From NCBI RefSeq assembly GCF_004799665.1, contig NZ_CP031310.1, forward strand, positions 3,216,887 through 3,280,886: a DNA stretch of 64,000 bases. The letters are read 5' to 3'. Position numbers and translations under genes: made by a program. Below are positions 1 through 10,206 of the stretch, in pieces. The notes below the pieces were generated by a model. That model had not been told where the DNA came from and did no database searches. It saw nothing but the letters and a program-made list of their open reading frames with translations. How positions within the stretch are numbered: position 1 is the first letter of the stretch; the number at the start of each line of letters is the position of its first letter. Source of the DNA: Halapricum salinum. Lineage in GTDB: Archaea; Halobacteriota; Halobacteria; Halobacteriales; Haloarculaceae.

Positions 1-165
1 CAGATCGACGAGCGTCTCGTCGAACTGCTCAACCGCTTTGTCGGCTTCCTGTTCGAGTCGCTCCCGGACGTTGCCGTCTGCTTCGGTTCCGGCCTCGTCT
101 TCGGTGTCCGTCTCAGTGACGACCTCGACCTCCTCGCTGTCGTCCGCTGTGTCCTCTGGAGACAT
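1..165 (-). CDS. N-terminal part of an acidic protein, cut by the window edge
   Basis: Reading back from an ATG at 165 gives 55 open codons that leave the window. The visible part is almost all Asp/Glu/Thr (starting MSPEDTADDSEEVEVV) and then becomes a charged helix (NVRERLEQEADKAVEQFDE). It lies just downstream of pabA on the same strand with a 52-base gap, so it may be co-transcribed. In some haloarchaea a similar acidic leader precedes a winged-helix domain, but that domain would be outside the window. No function is assigned. Confidence 0.55.
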   Translation of the reverse strand, partial: MSPEDTADDSEEVEVVTETDTEDEAGTEADGNVRERLEQEADKAVEQFDETLVDL

Positions 166-217
166 ACGTCGTTTCTACGAGGACAAAAGCCATTCTGGGG
201 TAAAAACCCTTGCCCCG

Positions 218-823
218 CTACGGACTGAGGAACGACGCTAGCATCTCCTTGCCGTGCTCGGTCAGGATACTCTCGGGGTGGAACTGCACGCCGACGTGTG
301 GCAGCGAGTCGTGACGGACGCCCATCACGACCGACCGCTCGTCGTCGGTGTGGGCCGTCTCGATCAAACAGTCCGGAAGTGACCCACGCTCGACCGCAAG
401 CGAGTGATACCGCCCGACTTCGAATCCATCGGGGAGGTTCGCGAACACGCCGCGTCCGTCGTGAGTGATCGCCGACGGCTTGCCGTGGACTACCTCGGGC
501 GCGTGACCGACGGGTGCGCCGTGGACGGCACACAACGCCTGGTGTCCCAGACACACTCCGAGCGTCGGGATCGACAACGACTCGAAGATCGGCATCGAGA
601 CGCCCGCGTCCCGGGGATGGCCCGGCCCGGGAGAGACGACGATAGCGTCGGGATCGAGTGCGCGAACCCCGTCGAGATCGATCGCGTCGTTGCGGCGGAC
701 GATCACCTCGCCGTCGACGCCCCCCAGCCACTGGTCGGTCGTCACGATTTCGCCAACGTACTGGACGAGGTTGTACGCAAAGGAGTCGTAGTTGTCGACG
801 ACCAGCACTGTCGGGTCAGTCAT
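218..823 (-). CDS. pabA: Glutamine amidotransferase subunit of aminodeoxychorismate/anthranilate synthase
   Basis: A 201-residue class I glutamine amidotransferase that releases ammonia from glutamine for the partner chorismate-aminating subunit. It begins with [16 protein letters not shown]. The nucleophile motif is [10 protein letters not shown], and the His-Glu pair sits in [13 protein letters not shown] near the C-terminus. All the usual family residues are present and the length is normal for a free-standing PabA/TrpG. Its start overlaps the 3' end of the synthase subunit gene by 4 bases, so the two are translationally coupled. PabA and TrpG cannot be told apart by this sequence. The absence of other trp genes nearby favours the folate branch, so the symbol is provisional. 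Confidence 0.9.
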   Translation of the reverse strand: MTDPTVLVVDNYDSFAYNLVQYVGEIVTTDQWLGGVDGEVIVRRNDAIDLDGVRALDPDAIVVSPGPGHPRDAGVSMPIFESLSIPTLGVCLGHQALCAVHGAPVGHAPEVVHGKPSAITHDGRGVFANLPDGFEVGRYHSLAVERGSLPDCLIETAHTDDERSVVMGVRHDSLPHVGVQFHPESILTEHGKEMLASFLSP

Positions 824-2364
824 CGCTTCTCACCGTCGCTGGCGGACTGTGAGCTGGCTGCGTCTTCGATCGAGAGATCGGTTCCGCCGTCGAGTGCGGT
901 GTCGACCGCGTTGATCAACGCCCGGCCCTTGTCGAGCGTCTCCAGGTACTCGCGTTCGGGGATCGAGTCGTGGACGATCCCAGCGCCGACACGCAGATGA
1001 TACTCCGACCCGTAGCGGACGAGCGTCCGGATGACGATGTTCAGCGTCGCCCGCTCGTCGAACCCGAAGAGGCCGATCGAGCCGGTGTAGGGACCGCGCC
1101 GAGTAGATTCGACCTCGTCGATGATCTCCATCGTCCGGGGCTTGGGCGCGCCGGTGATCGTCCCGCCCGGAAAGACGGCGGCGACGGCGTCGGCGAGGTC
1201 GTGTTCGTCCCGCAGTCGTCCTTCGACCAGCGAGACGAGGTGCATCACCTCGCTGTACCGATCTACTCGGCGGTACTCGCTGACGTCGACGCTGCCGTAC
1301 TCGCTGACCTTGCCGAGATCGTTCCGTTCGAGGTCGACCAGCATCGCGTGCTCGGCTCGCTCTTTCTCGTCGCCGGTCAGTTCCGCTGCAAGCGTCGCGT
1401 CTGTTTCTGGATCCTCTCCGCGCGGCCGCGTGCCGGCGATCGGTTCTGTCTCCAGGTGGTCACCCTCACGGTGCAGGAGGAGTTCCGGACTCGCACTCAC
1501 GAGATCGACGCCCGGAAACTCTACCAGGGCGGAGTATGGAGCCGGATTCACGTCACGAAGTGCGTCGAAGACAGCCACCGGATGCACAGCGGCCGGAGCA
1601 GTCAATCGATGCGAGATGTTCGCCTGAAAGGTATCGCCGTCGCGGATGTACTGCTTGACCCGGCGGACCCGGTCGGCGAAAGCCGCCTCCCCGCAGTCGC
1701 TCTCGAAGGTCGCTTCCGTGCGTTCGGCCGGCGGCGAGCCGACCGACCGATCGCCCTCGACCACCGCACTTGCGAGGTCCAGCGCGCGTTCTCGGCCGTG
1801 TTCGTAAGCCGATAGGGGGTCTTCGAAGCCTCGCTCACCGTTGCCGGACTGCCCGTCGACGTCCCCGAGACGCGGGCAGGCAGTGACGTGCAGCGTCGTC
1901 GCTCCATCGCGTGGCTCCTCCCAGGCTGCGAGTCGGTCGTAGATACCGAGTTGCAGCCACGGGAGGTCGCGGTCGCTGGTGGCGCTCTCAGGGAGGTGCT
2001 CGATCTCGCGAGCAGCGTCGTAGGAGAGCCAGCCGATCGCTCCACAGGGGTAGGGGACCGAACAATCCCCACGGACGAGTGTCTCCCGGGCAACGACGGA
2101 ATCGAGCGTGGCCAACGCACCTTCCTCGGGGTCGGCCGCGACCAGCGAGACGGGGTCGACACCGAAGTATCCCCAACCGGGCTGGCCGCCGGTCGTCCCC
2201 AGGTAGATCCCGCCACTGCCGTCTCCGTGGCGCGCTCGCCGATACGCTTCGAAGGGATCGTCGACGGTCACTTCCACTTCGACCGGGATTCGAACGCCAG
2301 GTGGGGCGCTAGACGCGATCGCCAGGAAGGATTCGCGGTCGGTCACCAGCCGCGGGTCGCTCAT
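820..2364 (-). CDS. pabB: Aminodeoxychorismate synthase component I (chorismate-binding)
   Basis: A 514-residue chorismate-utilising enzyme that aminates chorismate, using ammonia supplied by the adjacent amidotransferase, toward 4-aminobenzoate. The C-terminal catalytic half carries the family signatures [48 protein letters not shown] and GPYTGSIG. At the position where E. coli PabB has the reactive Lys (PIKGT) this protein has Ala (PIAGT), as in TrpE and in some PabB proteins. The sequence alone therefore does not exclude anthranilate synthase. The ATG at 2364 is preceded by a short AT-rich stretch, and no downstream Met fits better. It is the first gene of a pabB-pabA operon. Confidence 0.85.
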   Translation of the reverse strand: MSDPRLVTDRESFLAIASSAPPGVRIPVEVEVTVDDPFEAYRRARHGDGSGGIYLGTTGGQPGWGYFGVDPVSLVAADPEEGALATLDSVVARETLVRGDCSVPYPCGAIGWLSYDAAREIEHLPESATSDRDLPWLQLGIYDRLAAWEEPRDGATTLHVTACPRLGDVDGQSGNGERGFEDPLSAYEHGRERALDLASAVVEGDRSVGSPPAERTEATFESDCGEAAFADRVRRVKQYIRDGDTFQANISHRLTAPAAVHPVAVFDALRDVNPAPYSALVEFPGVDLVSASPELLLHREGDHLETEPIAGTRPRGEDPETDATLAAELTGDEKERAEHAMLVDLERNDLGKVSEYGSVDVSEYRRVDRYSEVMHLVSLVEGRLRDEHDLADAVAAVFPGGTITGAPKPRTMEIIDEVESTRRGPYTGSIGLFGFDERATLNIVIRTLVRYGSEYHLRVGAGIVHDSIPEREYLETLDKGRALINAVDTALDGGTDLSIEDAASSQSASDGEKR

Positions 2365-2434
2365 TAGCTACTGCCAGCGGGTGCGGGTGTTTGTAGGTTA
2401 CGAGTCCGGCAACGAGCCGATGGCTGCTGAGGAA

Positions 2435-3013
2435 TCAGCGGTGTCTGGCGCGGTCGATCCAGTTCTGCAGTCGTGTCTCGGAGATCCCCGTTTCCTCCGA
2501 GAGCGACTCGGCGTCGCCGGTCGCCAGGTCGGCGACTGTCTCGACGCCCGCTTCAGAAAGACGCTCAGCGTAGGCCGACCCGATACCCTTGATCACGTCG
2601 GTCGGTTCGTCGGTCCCGAGATCGGATTCGGAGGCAGCCGGATCGTCGGCAGCTTCCGCCTCGGATTCATCAGCGGCTTCGTCTTCGGAGCCTTCAGTGG
2701 CTTCCTCCGCAGAGTCTTCCGTGACTTCCCCCTCGGATTCTCCGGTGGCGTGCTCGCTCTCGGAGCCGCCGGTCGTCTCGGGTTCCGTGTCGGTCCCTTT
2801 CACGGCGTCTTCCGTCTCCGTCGAGGGTTCACGTTCGACGGTCACGTTCGTCCCCTGCTGTTGGCCGGCCGCGGGCTCTTGGGCCTGTTCCTGTGGTGGC
2901 TGGCCTTGCTGGGGCTGGCCCTGCTGGTACTGTCCCTGCGGTGGCTGCTGCCGGCGTGAACCGCCGATCCCGAGCGCGGATTTGATCCGGCTGAGTATAT
3001 CCGACAATCCCAT
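2435..3013 (-). CDS. Acidic low-complexity protein with C-terminal helix-hairpin-helix
   Basis: A 192-residue protein of three parts. The N-terminus is a short amphipathic segment (MGLSDILSRIKSALGIGG). Then comes a Gln/Pro/Gly-rich tract (about residues 20-55) and a long Glu/Ser/Thr/Asp-rich linker (about 60-135). The C-terminal 55 residues (DVIKGIGSAYAERLSEAGV onward) form a helix-hairpin-helix of the kind that binds DNA non-specifically or mediates protein contacts. It sits between pabB and aroE with short gaps and has no obvious link to either. The linker explains the many open antisense frames here. Function unknown. Confidence 0.75.
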   Translation of the reverse strand: MGLSDILSRIKSALGIGGSRRQQPPQGQYQQGQPQQGQPPQEQAQEPAAGQQQGTNVTVEREPSTETEDAVKGTDTEPETTGGSESEHATGESEGEVTEDSAEEATEGSEDEAADESEAEAADDPAASESDLGTDEPTDVIKGIGSAYAERLSEAGVETVADLATGDAESLSEETGISETRLQNWIDRARHR

Positions 3014-3038
3014 ACCCGCCTGTTCTATCCGGTCTCAC

Positions 3039-3836
3039 TTAAAGCCGGGCGCGAAGCGCTTCGTTCATCTCGCCGACAGGTGCGTCCCGACCCGTCCAGA
3101 TCTCGAAGGCTTCGACGCCCTGGAACAGCAGCATCCACGCCCCGTCGACGGTCGTCGCGCCCGCGGCCGCAGCCTCCCGCAATAGCCGCGTCTCGATCGG
3201 CGAATAGACCGCGTCGAGGACGGCCAGCTCTCCGTGGAGCGCGTCTGCCGGGACCGGGGATCGGTCTTCGTCCATGCCGACGCTGGTAGCGTTGACGAGC
3301 ACGTCGGCGTCCGCGAGAAGATCGGCGAGATCGTCTAGTCCGTGACCGCTCGCGCCCGGCACGTCCGACGCGAGATCGTGGGCCGTCTCGACGGTTCGAT
3401 TGGCGATCTCGACGGTCATCCCTTCGTCTGCCAACCCGAACGCTATCGCCCGGCCCGCGCCGCCGGCACCGACGACGACAGCCGTTCCCTCGAGGCTGAC
3501 GTCGTGTCTCCGCAGTGCGCGCACCGCCCCGACGGCGTCGGTGTTGTATCCGACAGGCCCGGAATCAGTGAAATCGATCGTGTTCACAGCGCCGATTCGA
3601 GCGGCCAGGTCGTCCGTCTCGACAACTTCGAGAACGTCCTGTTTGAACGGAATCGTCACGTTCAAGCCCGAGATTCCGAGTGTTTCGGCCGCTTCGACGG
3701 CCGCCGCTCCGGCGTCAGCCCCGGGATCGAAGGTCACGTATCGAGCCTCCATCGCCAACGCTGCGTACGCGGCCTCGTGCATCGGCGGCGACAGTGAGTG
3801 TTCGACCGGGTGTCCGAGAAGTCCGTAGACGTCCAT
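3039..3836 (-). CDS. aroE: Shikimate dehydrogenase
   Basis: A 265-residue NADP-dependent enzyme that reduces 3-dehydroshikimate to shikimate in the chorismate pathway, which also feeds the pabA/pabB products. The N-terminus [20 protein letters not shown] holds the substrate-binding SLSP motif. The catalytic Lys/Asp region is [12 protein letters not shown] with NTID and NTDAVGA. The nucleotide-binding loop is [13 protein letters not shown]. The frame stays open far upstream, but that part is Arg-rich and non-homologous. The ATG at 3836 gives the normal family start and length. Confidence 0.95.
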   Translation of the reverse strand: MDVYGLLGHPVEHSLSPPMHEAAYAALAMEARYVTFDPGADAGAAAVEAAETLGISGLNVTIPFKQDVLEVVETDDLAARIGAVNTIDFTDSGPVGYNTDAVGAVRALRRHDVSLEGTAVVVGAGGAGRAIAFGLADEGMTVEIANRTVETAHDLASDVPGASGHGLDDLADLLADADVLVNATSVGMDEDRSPVPADALHGELAVLDAVYSPIETRLLREAAAAGATTVDGAWMLLFQGVEAFEIWTGRDAPVGEMNEALRARL

Positions 3837-3997
3837 GTCTTGGCGGTCGACAGCGATCCCGATAAGCGTTCTCGAATCTGCGTCCCGACCGCACGTGCCG
3901 CCGTGCTCACGGTCATCGCTAGAACTCCTGATCGTCGCCGCGAAGCCAACCACTGCGATTCGCAAGCTTTTCGACCGGAGGTACGGACACTCCTGTA

Positions 3998-5392
3998 GTG
4001 AGTCGACTCCGTCATCCACTCGTCCAGGTTGCAGTGGCATTTTCTCTGACTGCACCGTGGGTGTTCGTCTACGCTTCGGGCACCCATCTCGGGAACGGAG
4101 TGACCGTGCTGGTGAGCGGCCTCGCGGTCCTCGGCGCGTCGTTCCTGCTCGCATGGGGGGCAGAGACCGCCGAGAAAGACGTCCCGAGAGCGTTCGCCAT
4201 CGCCGTCCTCGCAGTTCTGGCAGTCGCGCCCGAGTACGCCGTCGACGCCCTCTACGCATGGAACGCCGGGGCCGGCGGCGCGTCGACCGACGCCTGCGCA
4301 CAGTTCACGGCCGCTCAGATCGAGAACGCCGCCGAGGGCACGACTGCAGCCGCCTGTCACGACGCCAATCTCGCTGTCGCCAACATGACGGGGGCCAACC
4401 GGATCCTGATCGGGCTCGGCTGGGCTGGAATCGCCTTCTACACGGTCTGGCAAGCCACGAAGACGAACGACCCCGCCGTCGAGAAACGCCCAGGACGGCT
4501 GGCCGACGCCGTCACGATCGATCGGAGTCTCTCGACGGAGATTGCCTTCCTGTTCGTCGCAACTGTCTTCGCGTTCGCCGTCCCGCTGGCGGGCGGGATC
4601 GGCGTCATCGACACGATCCTGCTCGTCGGGCTCTACGTGGCCTACATCGGGATCATCATTCGGGGGGACGTCGAAGAAGCCGAAGAGCACGTCGGCGTCC
4701 CGGCGTACTTCCAGCGCAAGCGCCGACCCATCCGGATCGCGGTCGTCCTGGGCCTCTTTGCGTACTCCGGGCTGATGATCTTCACGGCGGTCGAGCCGTT
4801 CGCCCACGGCCTCGAGGAGATCGGCCTCCAGTACGGCGTCCCCGAGTTCTTCATGATCCAGTGGATCGCGCCGCTGGCGAGTGAATCACCGGAGCTGATC
4901 GTCGTCGCCGTCCTCGTCAACAAGGCGCGCTCGACCGCCGGGTTCAACGCCCTGATCTCCTCGAAGCTCAACCAGTGGACGCTGCTGATCGGGACCATCG
5001 CCGTCGTCTACTCCATCGCGTTCGGGGCTGTCGGGACGCTGCCCTTCGACGAAAAACAGACTGCCGAGATCTGGATCACCGCCGCCCAATCGTTCTTCGC
5101 GCTGTCGATCCTGATCAACTTCGAGATCTCGACCCGCGAGGCGCTTGCGCTCTTCGTACTCTTCATCTCGCAGGTCGCTACAGAGTTCCTCCTCTTGCGC
5201 GTGCTGTCGATCGCGAACCCGGAGGCGCTGAGCATCGACCTGCTGTACGCCTATACCGCGCTGTACCTCCTTCTGGGGACAGCGATCCTCTATCGGCGGC
5301 GTGGTGCTCTCAGCGAAGTGTTCACGCGAGCAGGGAACGCGGCTCGAACGGCCGTCGGTCGCGAGCCAGTCGCTGTCGAGGGTGCTGATTGA
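3998..5392 (+). CDS. Sodium/calcium exchanger family membrane transporter
   Basis: A 464-residue integral membrane antiporter of the CaCA superfamily, with about eleven hydrophobic helices and two homologous halves. The ion-binding alpha repeats are recognisable as [13 protein letters not shown] in the first half and [15 protein letters not shown] in the second; the acidic residue after Pro in each is the expected cation ligand. The cytoplasmic loop between the halves is short (around [12 protein letters not shown]). Substrate is not determinable from sequence: Na+/Ca2+ or H+/cation exchange are both possible. The start is a GTG. The stop overlaps the ATG of the deacylase gene (TGATG), indicating coupling. 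Confidence 0.85.
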   Translation: MSRLRHPLVQVAVAFSLTAPWVFVYASGTHLGNGVTVLVSGLAVLGASFLLAWGAETAEKDVPRAFAIAVLAVLAVAPEYAVDALYAWNAGAGGASTDACAQFTAAQIENAAEGTTAAACHDANLAVANMTGANRILIGLGWAGIAFYTVWQATKTNDPAVEKRPGRLADAVTIDRSLSTEIAFLFVATVFAFAVPLAGGIGVIDTILLVGLYVAYIGIIIRGDVEEAEEHVGVPAYFQRKRRPIRIAVVLGLFAYSGLMIFTAVEPFAHGLEEIGLQYGVPEFFMIQWIAPLASESPELIVVAVLVNKARSTAGFNALISSKLNQWTLLIGTIAVVYSIAFGAVGTLPFDEKQTAEIWITAAQSFFALSILINFEISTREALALFVLFISQVATEFLLLRVLSIANPEALSIDLLYAYTALYLLLGTAILYRRRGALSEVFTRAGNAARTAVGREPVAVEGAD

Positions 5393-6735
5393 TGCTCGCG
5401 ATCGTCGTCTCTCGCGCGGACGGCGCCTCCGTCCACATCGGCGAGCACCTCCGCGACCTCGAAGACTGGTCGGTCGACCGCGACGACTCCCGGAGCGACG
5501 CCCAGGGCGGTGGTGACATCTGGCGACTCCCCGACGTGGAACTTCGCGAATTCGACACGCCGCATCTCGAACTCGAAGACACCGCCGAGGCCTTCGACGA
5601 CCCGGATCTGCTCGTGTTCGCCTCGAAACACGCCGGCGACACCGGCAGGCTGTTGACCGCCCATCACACTGGCAACTTCGGCCCTGCCGAATACGGTGGC
5701 GCGGATCACGCGCTTGCGCGGGCCTGTCCCGCCGCCCACAGGCGTGTCGTCCAGGCGCTCGGCGAACACGCGCCAGACGACTACGAGATCGGTATGGAGT
5801 GTACCCACCACGGGCCGACCGAGGTGGGCGTGCCGTCGATGTTCGTCGAAGTCGGCAGCGCACGGCCACAGTGGGACGACCCCGACGCGGCCCGCGCAGT
5901 CGCGAAGGCGATCCTCGATCTCCGTGGCGTCTCACCCGACGCCCCTCGCGAAGACGGAACCCGCCGGCACCTCGTCGGGTTCGGCGGCGGTCACTACGTC
6001 CCGCGGTTCGAACGGATCGTCCGCGAGACCGACTGGGCCGTCGGCCACATCGCGGCCGACTGGTGTCTCGACGCGATGGGCGACCCCGCAGTCCACCGCG
6101 AGGTGATCCGGGCCACTTTCGAGGAGAGCGCGGCGGATTTCGCCCTCTTGGCCGACGAGCGACCCGGCCTGCGAGACGTTCTCGACGACCTCGGATTTCG
6201 AGTGGTCGACGAGACGTTCCTCAGGGAGACGACCGGCGTCTCCCTGGACGTGGTCGAGCGCGTCGAAGACGCCCTCGGTTCGGTCGAATCTGGAACGCGA
6301 TTGGGCGAACATGCGGCGGATTTCGAGGGCGGTATCGAGATCGTGTCCCTTCCAGGAGCGCTTCGCGAACAGGTGCAGGGCATCGACCAGAACGAGGCCC
6401 GAACCGCGGTCGAGTGCCATACAGTCGGGTTCGAGACCGAAGCGTCGGGGACCAGACTGGGCGAACGCGTCGTAGTCGCGGACTCATCGGAGCGCCGTGC
6501 GATCATCGAGACGTTCGCGACGATTCTCGAATCGAAGTACGACGAAGTCGAAATCGAAGACGACACCGTCGTCGCTCACGAGACGGCGTTCGTCCCAGAG
6601 AAGGCCCGCGCACTCGGGATCTCCGAAGGGCCGACCTTCGGAAAGCTATCCGCCGGCCAGTCGGTCGAGGTCGGCGGGCGGACGATCCCGCCCGAAGCCG
6701 TCCACGAACAACGAGTCCACCGATTTCCGATCTGA
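5392..6735 (+). CDS. dtdA: D-aminoacyl-tRNA deacylase (archaeal type)
   Basis: A 447-residue cytoplasmic editing enzyme of the archaeal DTD2 type that hydrolyses D-amino acids from mischarged tRNA. Family signatures are LAIVVSRADGASVHIGEHL at the start, ECTHHGPTEVGVPSMFVEVGS around residues 140-160 (the conserved HHGPT metal/active-site segment) and GFGGGHYVPRFERI. Haloarchaeal members carry a C-terminal extension beyond the roughly 270-residue core of thermophile enzymes, as here (about 170 residues, acidic). The ATG at 5392 overlaps the stop of the exchanger gene; a TTG one codon earlier is less likely. Confidence 0.92.
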   Translation: MLAIVVSRADGASVHIGEHLRDLEDWSVDRDDSRSDAQGGGDIWRLPDVELREFDTPHLELEDTAEAFDDPDLLVFASKHAGDTGRLLTAHHTGNFGPAEYGGADHALARACPAAHRRVVQALGEHAPDDYEIGMECTHHGPTEVGVPSMFVEVGSARPQWDDPDAARAVAKAILDLRGVSPDAPREDGTRRHLVGFGGGHYVPRFERIVRETDWAVGHIAADWCLDAMGDPAVHREVIRATFEESAADFALLADERPGLRDVLDDLGFRVVDETFLRETTGVSLDVVERVEDALGSVESGTRLGEHAADFEGGIEIVSLPGALREQVQGIDQNEARTAVECHTVGFETEASGTRLGERVVVADSSERRAIIETFATILESKYDEVEIEDDTVVAHETAFVPEKARALGISEGPTFGKLSAGQSVEVGGRTIPPEAVHEQRVHRFPI

Positions 6736-6907
6736 CCCGCCACTGTTTCGTTTCCAGATTCTTTGATAATCTCCAGGAAACGTTTTGATCGCGAAAGCGC
6801 CGCGATATACGTCGTTCGACGTTTCTTTCGCCGCGTCGAATCGTCAGCCAAGCGTCAGACGAAGGGGCAAAGAATAATAACGGTGGCTCTGCAACGACGT
6901 TTTAAAT

Positions 6908-8065
6908 ATGGACTCGATTATCGACGACGCCATGGAGGAAGCCGAGCAACAACGGGAGGAGCCGGCGTCCCAGGACGTCAGCGACCACGACGGGGCGTCT
7001 CAGGACGTCTCGACGTCGGGGCAGATGACAGACGATGAACTCGCCGACGTCGTCAAAGACCTCGAAACGAAGATCACCGTCGTCGGGTGTGGTGGTGCCG
7101 GCGGCAACACCGTGACACGGATGATGGAAGAGGGCATCCACGGTGCGAAACTGGTGGCCGCCAACACCGACGCCCAGCACCTCGCCGACGAGGTCAAGGC
7201 CGACACGAAGATCCTGATCGGGCGCAAGCGGACGGGAGGCCGCGGCGCCGGATCGGTCCCCAAGATCGGCGAGGAAGCGGCACAGGAGAACATCGAAGAT
7301 ATCCAGCAGTCCATCGACGGCTCGGACATGGTGTTCGTCACCGCAGGACTGGGCGGCGGCACTGGGACCGGCTCCGCGCCAGTCATCGCGCAGGCCGCAC
7401 AGGAGCAGGGTGCCCTCACGATCTCTATCGTCACGATCCCCTTTACTGCCGAAGGTGAGCGCCGGCGCGCGAACGCTGACGCCGGTCTCGAACGCCTGCG
7501 TGCAGTCTCAGATACCGTCATCGTCGTGCCCAACGACCGCTTGCTCGACTACGCGCCCAGCATGCCGCTGCAGGACGCGTTCAAGATCTGCGATCGAGTC
7601 CTCATGCGCTCGGTCAAAGGCATGACCGAACTCATCACCAAGCCCGGCCTCGTCAACGTCGACTTCGCCGACGTTCGGACGATCATGGAGAACGGCGGCG
7701 TCGCCATGATCGGGCTGGGCGAGTCCGACAGCGAGAACAAGGCCCAGGATTCGATTCGCTCGGCGCTGCGCTCGCCGCTGCTCGACGTCGAGTTCGACGG
7801 TGCGAACAGTGCTCTCGTGAACGTCGTCGGTGGCCCGGACATGTCTATCGAAGAGGCTGAAGGCGTCGTCGAGGAGATTTACGATCGGATCGACCCCGAC
7901 GCCCGGATCATCTGGGGCGCGAGCGTCGATCCGGAGTTCGAGGGCAAGATGGAGACGATGATCGTCGTCACGGGCGTCGAGAGCCCACAGATATACGGCA
8001 AGAGTGAAGCCGAAGAAGAGCGCTCGGCCCAGCAGCTCGGCGACGACATCGACTACGTCGAGTAG
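6908..8065 (+). CDS. ftsZ1: Cell division GTPase FtsZ1
   Basis: A 385-residue tubulin-superfamily GTPase that polymerises into the mid-cell ring. An acidic N-terminal tail of about 50 residues precedes the GTPase fold. Visible nucleotide-site elements are [24 protein letters not shown], the tubulin signature [13 protein letters not shown] (residues 149-161) and the T7 synergy loop [11 protein letters not shown] that completes the neighbour's active site. The start [13 protein letters not shown] and the linkage to secE-nusG match haloarchaeal FtsZ1, the scaffold paralogue, rather than FtsZ2. An AT-rich box (aataata, about 6874-6880) lies near -30 of the ATG, consistent with a leaderless mRNA. 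Confidence 0.96.
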   Translation: MDSIIDDAMEEAEQQREEPASQDVSDHDGASQDVSTSGQMTDDELADVVKDLETKITVVGCGGAGGNTVTRMMEEGIHGAKLVAANTDAQHLADEVKADTKILIGRKRTGGRGAGSVPKIGEEAAQENIEDIQQSIDGSDMVFVTAGLGGGTGTGSAPVIAQAAQEQGALTISIVTIPFTAEGERRRANADAGLERLRAVSDTVIVVPNDRLLDYAPSMPLQDAFKICDRVLMRSVKGMTELITKPGLVNVDFADVRTIMENGGVAMIGLGESDSENKAQDSIRSALRSPLLDVEFDGANSALVNVVGGPDMSIEEAEGVVEEIYDRIDPDARIIWGASVDPEFEGKMETMIVVTGVESPQIYGKSEAEEERSAQQLGDDIDYVE

Positions 8066-8130
8066 CGGACCTCGTTGTTCTGATTCGACTGCTGACCAGC
8101 TTTTATTGAGCAGCCATCGGAAGTACCAGT

Positions 8131-9414
8131 ATGGGCATCGGTCGCCGGTCGTATCTCGCCCGTCTCGGCGTTCTCGTCGGCGGCGCTGTCGGGAGCGCGA
8201 GCGCTGGGTGCGTGGGTATCGACTCTGAACGACCGCCGTCTGTAACCACCGTCGTCGAAGACTGGCGCCGAACGTTTTCGCCGTCTCGATACGAAGGTCA
8301 CGACGGAATAGGCAGACTGGCTGCAACCGACGACGGATCACTGGCCGTCGCCGGTCTGACGCGGACGAGAGACGACGAGGGTCACGTGCGCCACGTCCCG
8401 TGGATTCGCGGATTCGATAGCGAGGGGAGGAGCCAGTGGGAATACTACGTCCCGTCGACAACAGCCGGTTCGAACGCGGACGAGACTGGTGAGACAGCAC
8501 CGAGCCAGCTTCCGTTCGGTCTCTCGACGTACGACGGAGACTTCGTCGTCGGCATCGCCACGGTGGGCCCCGAGGGACGGGTAACTGATCCGACCCTCGT
8601 CAGACTCGGACCGGACGGTTCCGAGCGGTGGACAAACACGTTCGCTGCCGCGAACGTCGGTCAGTTCGCGATCGCCTCGCGCGAGGGAGGAGGCTCGCGG
8701 ATCATCGTCCCGTCGACCGAGCCTCGGGGTGATGACCGAGTGTCTCTGAATACAGTCGGACTGGCCGATCCGTCCACGAGGCGAGTAGTGCTCGACACCG
8801 AGTTGCTCGGCTCGGTCCACCTGCTCCAGTCGGCGGGTCCCGAGAGACTCGCGCTGCTCGGAGCGGCTGCGGGTGAGCGCGAGTCGTTGGTGCGTGCCGA
8901 CGTGCGCCCCGAGGGGCGGGTAGTCCGGGAATTGACGATCGGCTCGGATCTGGAGACTGCCAACCCGAAGCCCGTCCTGTCGGAAGACGGCTCTGTGGTA
9001 GCGATCAATTCGACGACTCCGACCTTCACAGCCTGGGCCGACGTCGTCACGCTGACCGACGGGTCGATCGTACACCATCTCGACTTCCGGGGCTGGGAAG
9101 TGGTCGACATCACGCAGTCCGACCCGTTCGCGCCACCCGGAGGATTCCTCCTGACGATGCGAAACGCCGGCGAGAACGAGGGCGAACCACCGGGAGCGCT
9201 CTTCGTCGCCGTCGATGGCGACGGAGAGGTCCGATGGCACTACGACGGTCTCGGGCAGGACACGGCGATCGGCCCGGGTATCGGCGACGCGGTCGTGGTT
9301 GGGGAGCATCTATTTGTCGGTGGTACCGCTCCGGAGGGCGACGACAGCGATCGACGCGGGAGACTCGTCAGATACTCGCCTGGCCCCGGCCAGACGACCA
9401 CGGAGTCAGACTAG
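8131..9414 (+). CDS. Tat-exported lipoprotein with beta-propeller-like repeats
   Basis: A 427-residue predicted cell-surface lipoprotein. The N-terminus has a twin-arginine motif (RRSYLARLGVLVG) and a lipobox SAGC around residue 30, so it is probably lipid-anchored after Tat export. The mature part has repeated short units such as RLAATDDGSLAVAGLTR, RLGPDGSERWTNTFAA and VDGDGEVRWHYDGLG, typical of PQQ-like or delta-60-like beta-propellers. The ligand is unknown. It is inserted between ftsZ1 and secE, which are often close neighbours in haloarchaea, and has no obvious functional relation to either. Start chosen at the ATG that begins the Tat signal. Confidence 0.75.
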   Translation: MGIGRRSYLARLGVLVGGAVGSASAGCVGIDSERPPSVTTVVEDWRRTFSPSRYEGHDGIGRLAATDDGSLAVAGLTRTRDDEGHVRHVPWIRGFDSEGRSQWEYYVPSTTAGSNADETGETAPSQLPFGLSTYDGDFVVGIATVGPEGRVTDPTLVRLGPDGSERWTNTFAAANVGQFAIASREGGGSRIIVPSTEPRGDDRVSLNTVGLADPSTRRVVLDTELLGSVHLLQSAGPERLALLGAAAGERESLVRADVRPEGRVVRELTIGSDLETANPKPVLSEDGSVVAINSTTPTFTAWADVVTLTDGSIVHHLDFRGWEVVDITQSDPFAPPGGFLLTMRNAGENEGEPPGALFVAVDGDGEVRWHYDGLGQDTAIGPGIGDAVVVGEHLFVGGTAPEGDDSDRRGRLVRYSPGPGQTTTESD

Positions 9415-9521
9415 CATCCTCGGGAGGACAGTCAGACTGGCGACGGTCTCCGAGCGCGATGCCGGCCGACTGTCGAAGCAGCATCAATAGATAGAAAAGC
9501 ACTGACGAGCAACCACGAGAT

Positions 9522-9695
9522 ATGCACCTACCCACCGATCTCTCGTCGTACGTCCGCGTACTCAAACTCGCGAGTACGCCGTCGTGGGAGGAGTTCTCCC
9601 AGATCGCGAAGATCGCCGGCGCAGGCATTCTCCTCGTCGGGTTGCTCGGCTTTCTCATCTTCGCACTGATGTCGTTCGTCCCGGGTGGTCCCTGA
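9522..9695 (+). CDS. secE: Protein translocase subunit SecE
   Basis: A 57-residue single-span membrane protein, the SecE/Sec61-gamma subunit that clamps the SecY channel. Translation gives [20 protein letters not shown] and then a basic/amphipathic helix ([13 protein letters not shown]). A C-terminal hydrophobic helix follows ([18 protein letters not shown]). The amphipathic helix followed by one C-terminal span is the standard archaeal SecE layout. The stop overlaps the ATG of nusG (TGATG), giving the universally conserved secE-nusG pair. An A-rich stretch ATAGATAGAAAAG lies 35-20 bases upstream of the ATG. Confidence 0.93.
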   Translation: MHLPTDLSSYVRVLKLASTPSWEEFSQIAKIAGAGILLVGLLGFLIFALMSFVPGGP

Positions 9696-10132
9696 TGGGC
9701 ATCTTCGCCGTCAAGACCACCGCGAGTCAGGAGCGCACCGTCGCAGACATGATCATGAACCGTGAAGAGTCGGAGATCCACGCCGCACTCGCGCCGGACT
9801 CGCTGACCTCCTACGTCATGGTAGAGGCAGATAACGCGGCCGTCTTCGATCGTATTCTCGACGAAATCCCGCACGCCAACGGCGTCGTCCCCGGCGAGTC
9901 CTCGATCACCGAAGTCGAGCACTTCCTCTCGCCGAAACCCGACGTCGAGGGGATCGCCGAAGGTGACATCGTCGAGCTCATCGCCGGCCCGTTCAAGGGC
10001 GAGAAAGCGCAGGTCCAGCGCATCGACGAAGGCAAGGATCAGGTCACCGTCGAGCTCTATGAAGCGACGGTTCCGATCCCTGTCACGGTTCGTGGCGACC
10101 AGATCCGAGTCCTGGACTCTGAAGAGCGATAG
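9695..10132 (+). CDS. nusG: Transcription elongation factor Spt5 (NusG family)
   Basis: A 145-residue archaeal Spt5 consisting of an NGN domain ([20 protein letters not shown] to about residue 85) and a KOW domain ([19 protein letters not shown] to the end). It binds the RNA polymerase clamp with Spt4 to increase processivity. The frame stays open upstream, but that segment is an Arg-rich shadow of secE. The ATG at 9695, overlapping the secE stop, gives the family-standard start and length. Confidence 0.95.
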   Translation: MGIFAVKTTASQERTVADMIMNREESEIHAALAPDSLTSYVMVEADNAAVFDRILDEIPHANGVVPGESSITEVEHFLSPKPDVEGIAEGDIVELIAGPFKGEKAQVQRIDEGKDQVTVELYEATVPIPVTVRGDQIRVLDSEER

Positions 10133-10134
10133 GA

Positions 10135-10180
10135 CTGCGACGAGCAGCGCGAGTCGCAGCGTTTTGGTCCAGCTTTTTCG
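10135..10180 (+). terminator. Hairpin plus T-tracts after nusG
   Basis: Three bases after the nusG stop there is a perfect 7-bp inverted repeat (CTGCGAC at 10135-10141, GTCGCAG at 10153-10159, 11-base loop). T4 follows at 10162-10165 and T5 at about 10174-10178. T-tracts are the main archaeal termination signal. The convergent gene ends at 10207, so the site could serve both strands. Confidence 0.5.
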
Positions 10181-10206
10181 AGGAGCGGTAATTCGCTGCT
10201 TTTCAC

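Noticed and set aside
2589-3185. Ser-rich plus-strand frame opposite the HHH-protein gene
   Set aside because: It arises from the complement of a Glu/Asp/Ser-rich linker. The minus strand has a proper helix-hairpin-helix domain.
3837-4301. N-terminal extension of aroE
   Set aside because: The upstream part is Arg-rich and overlaps the divergent exchanger gene. The family start is at 3836.
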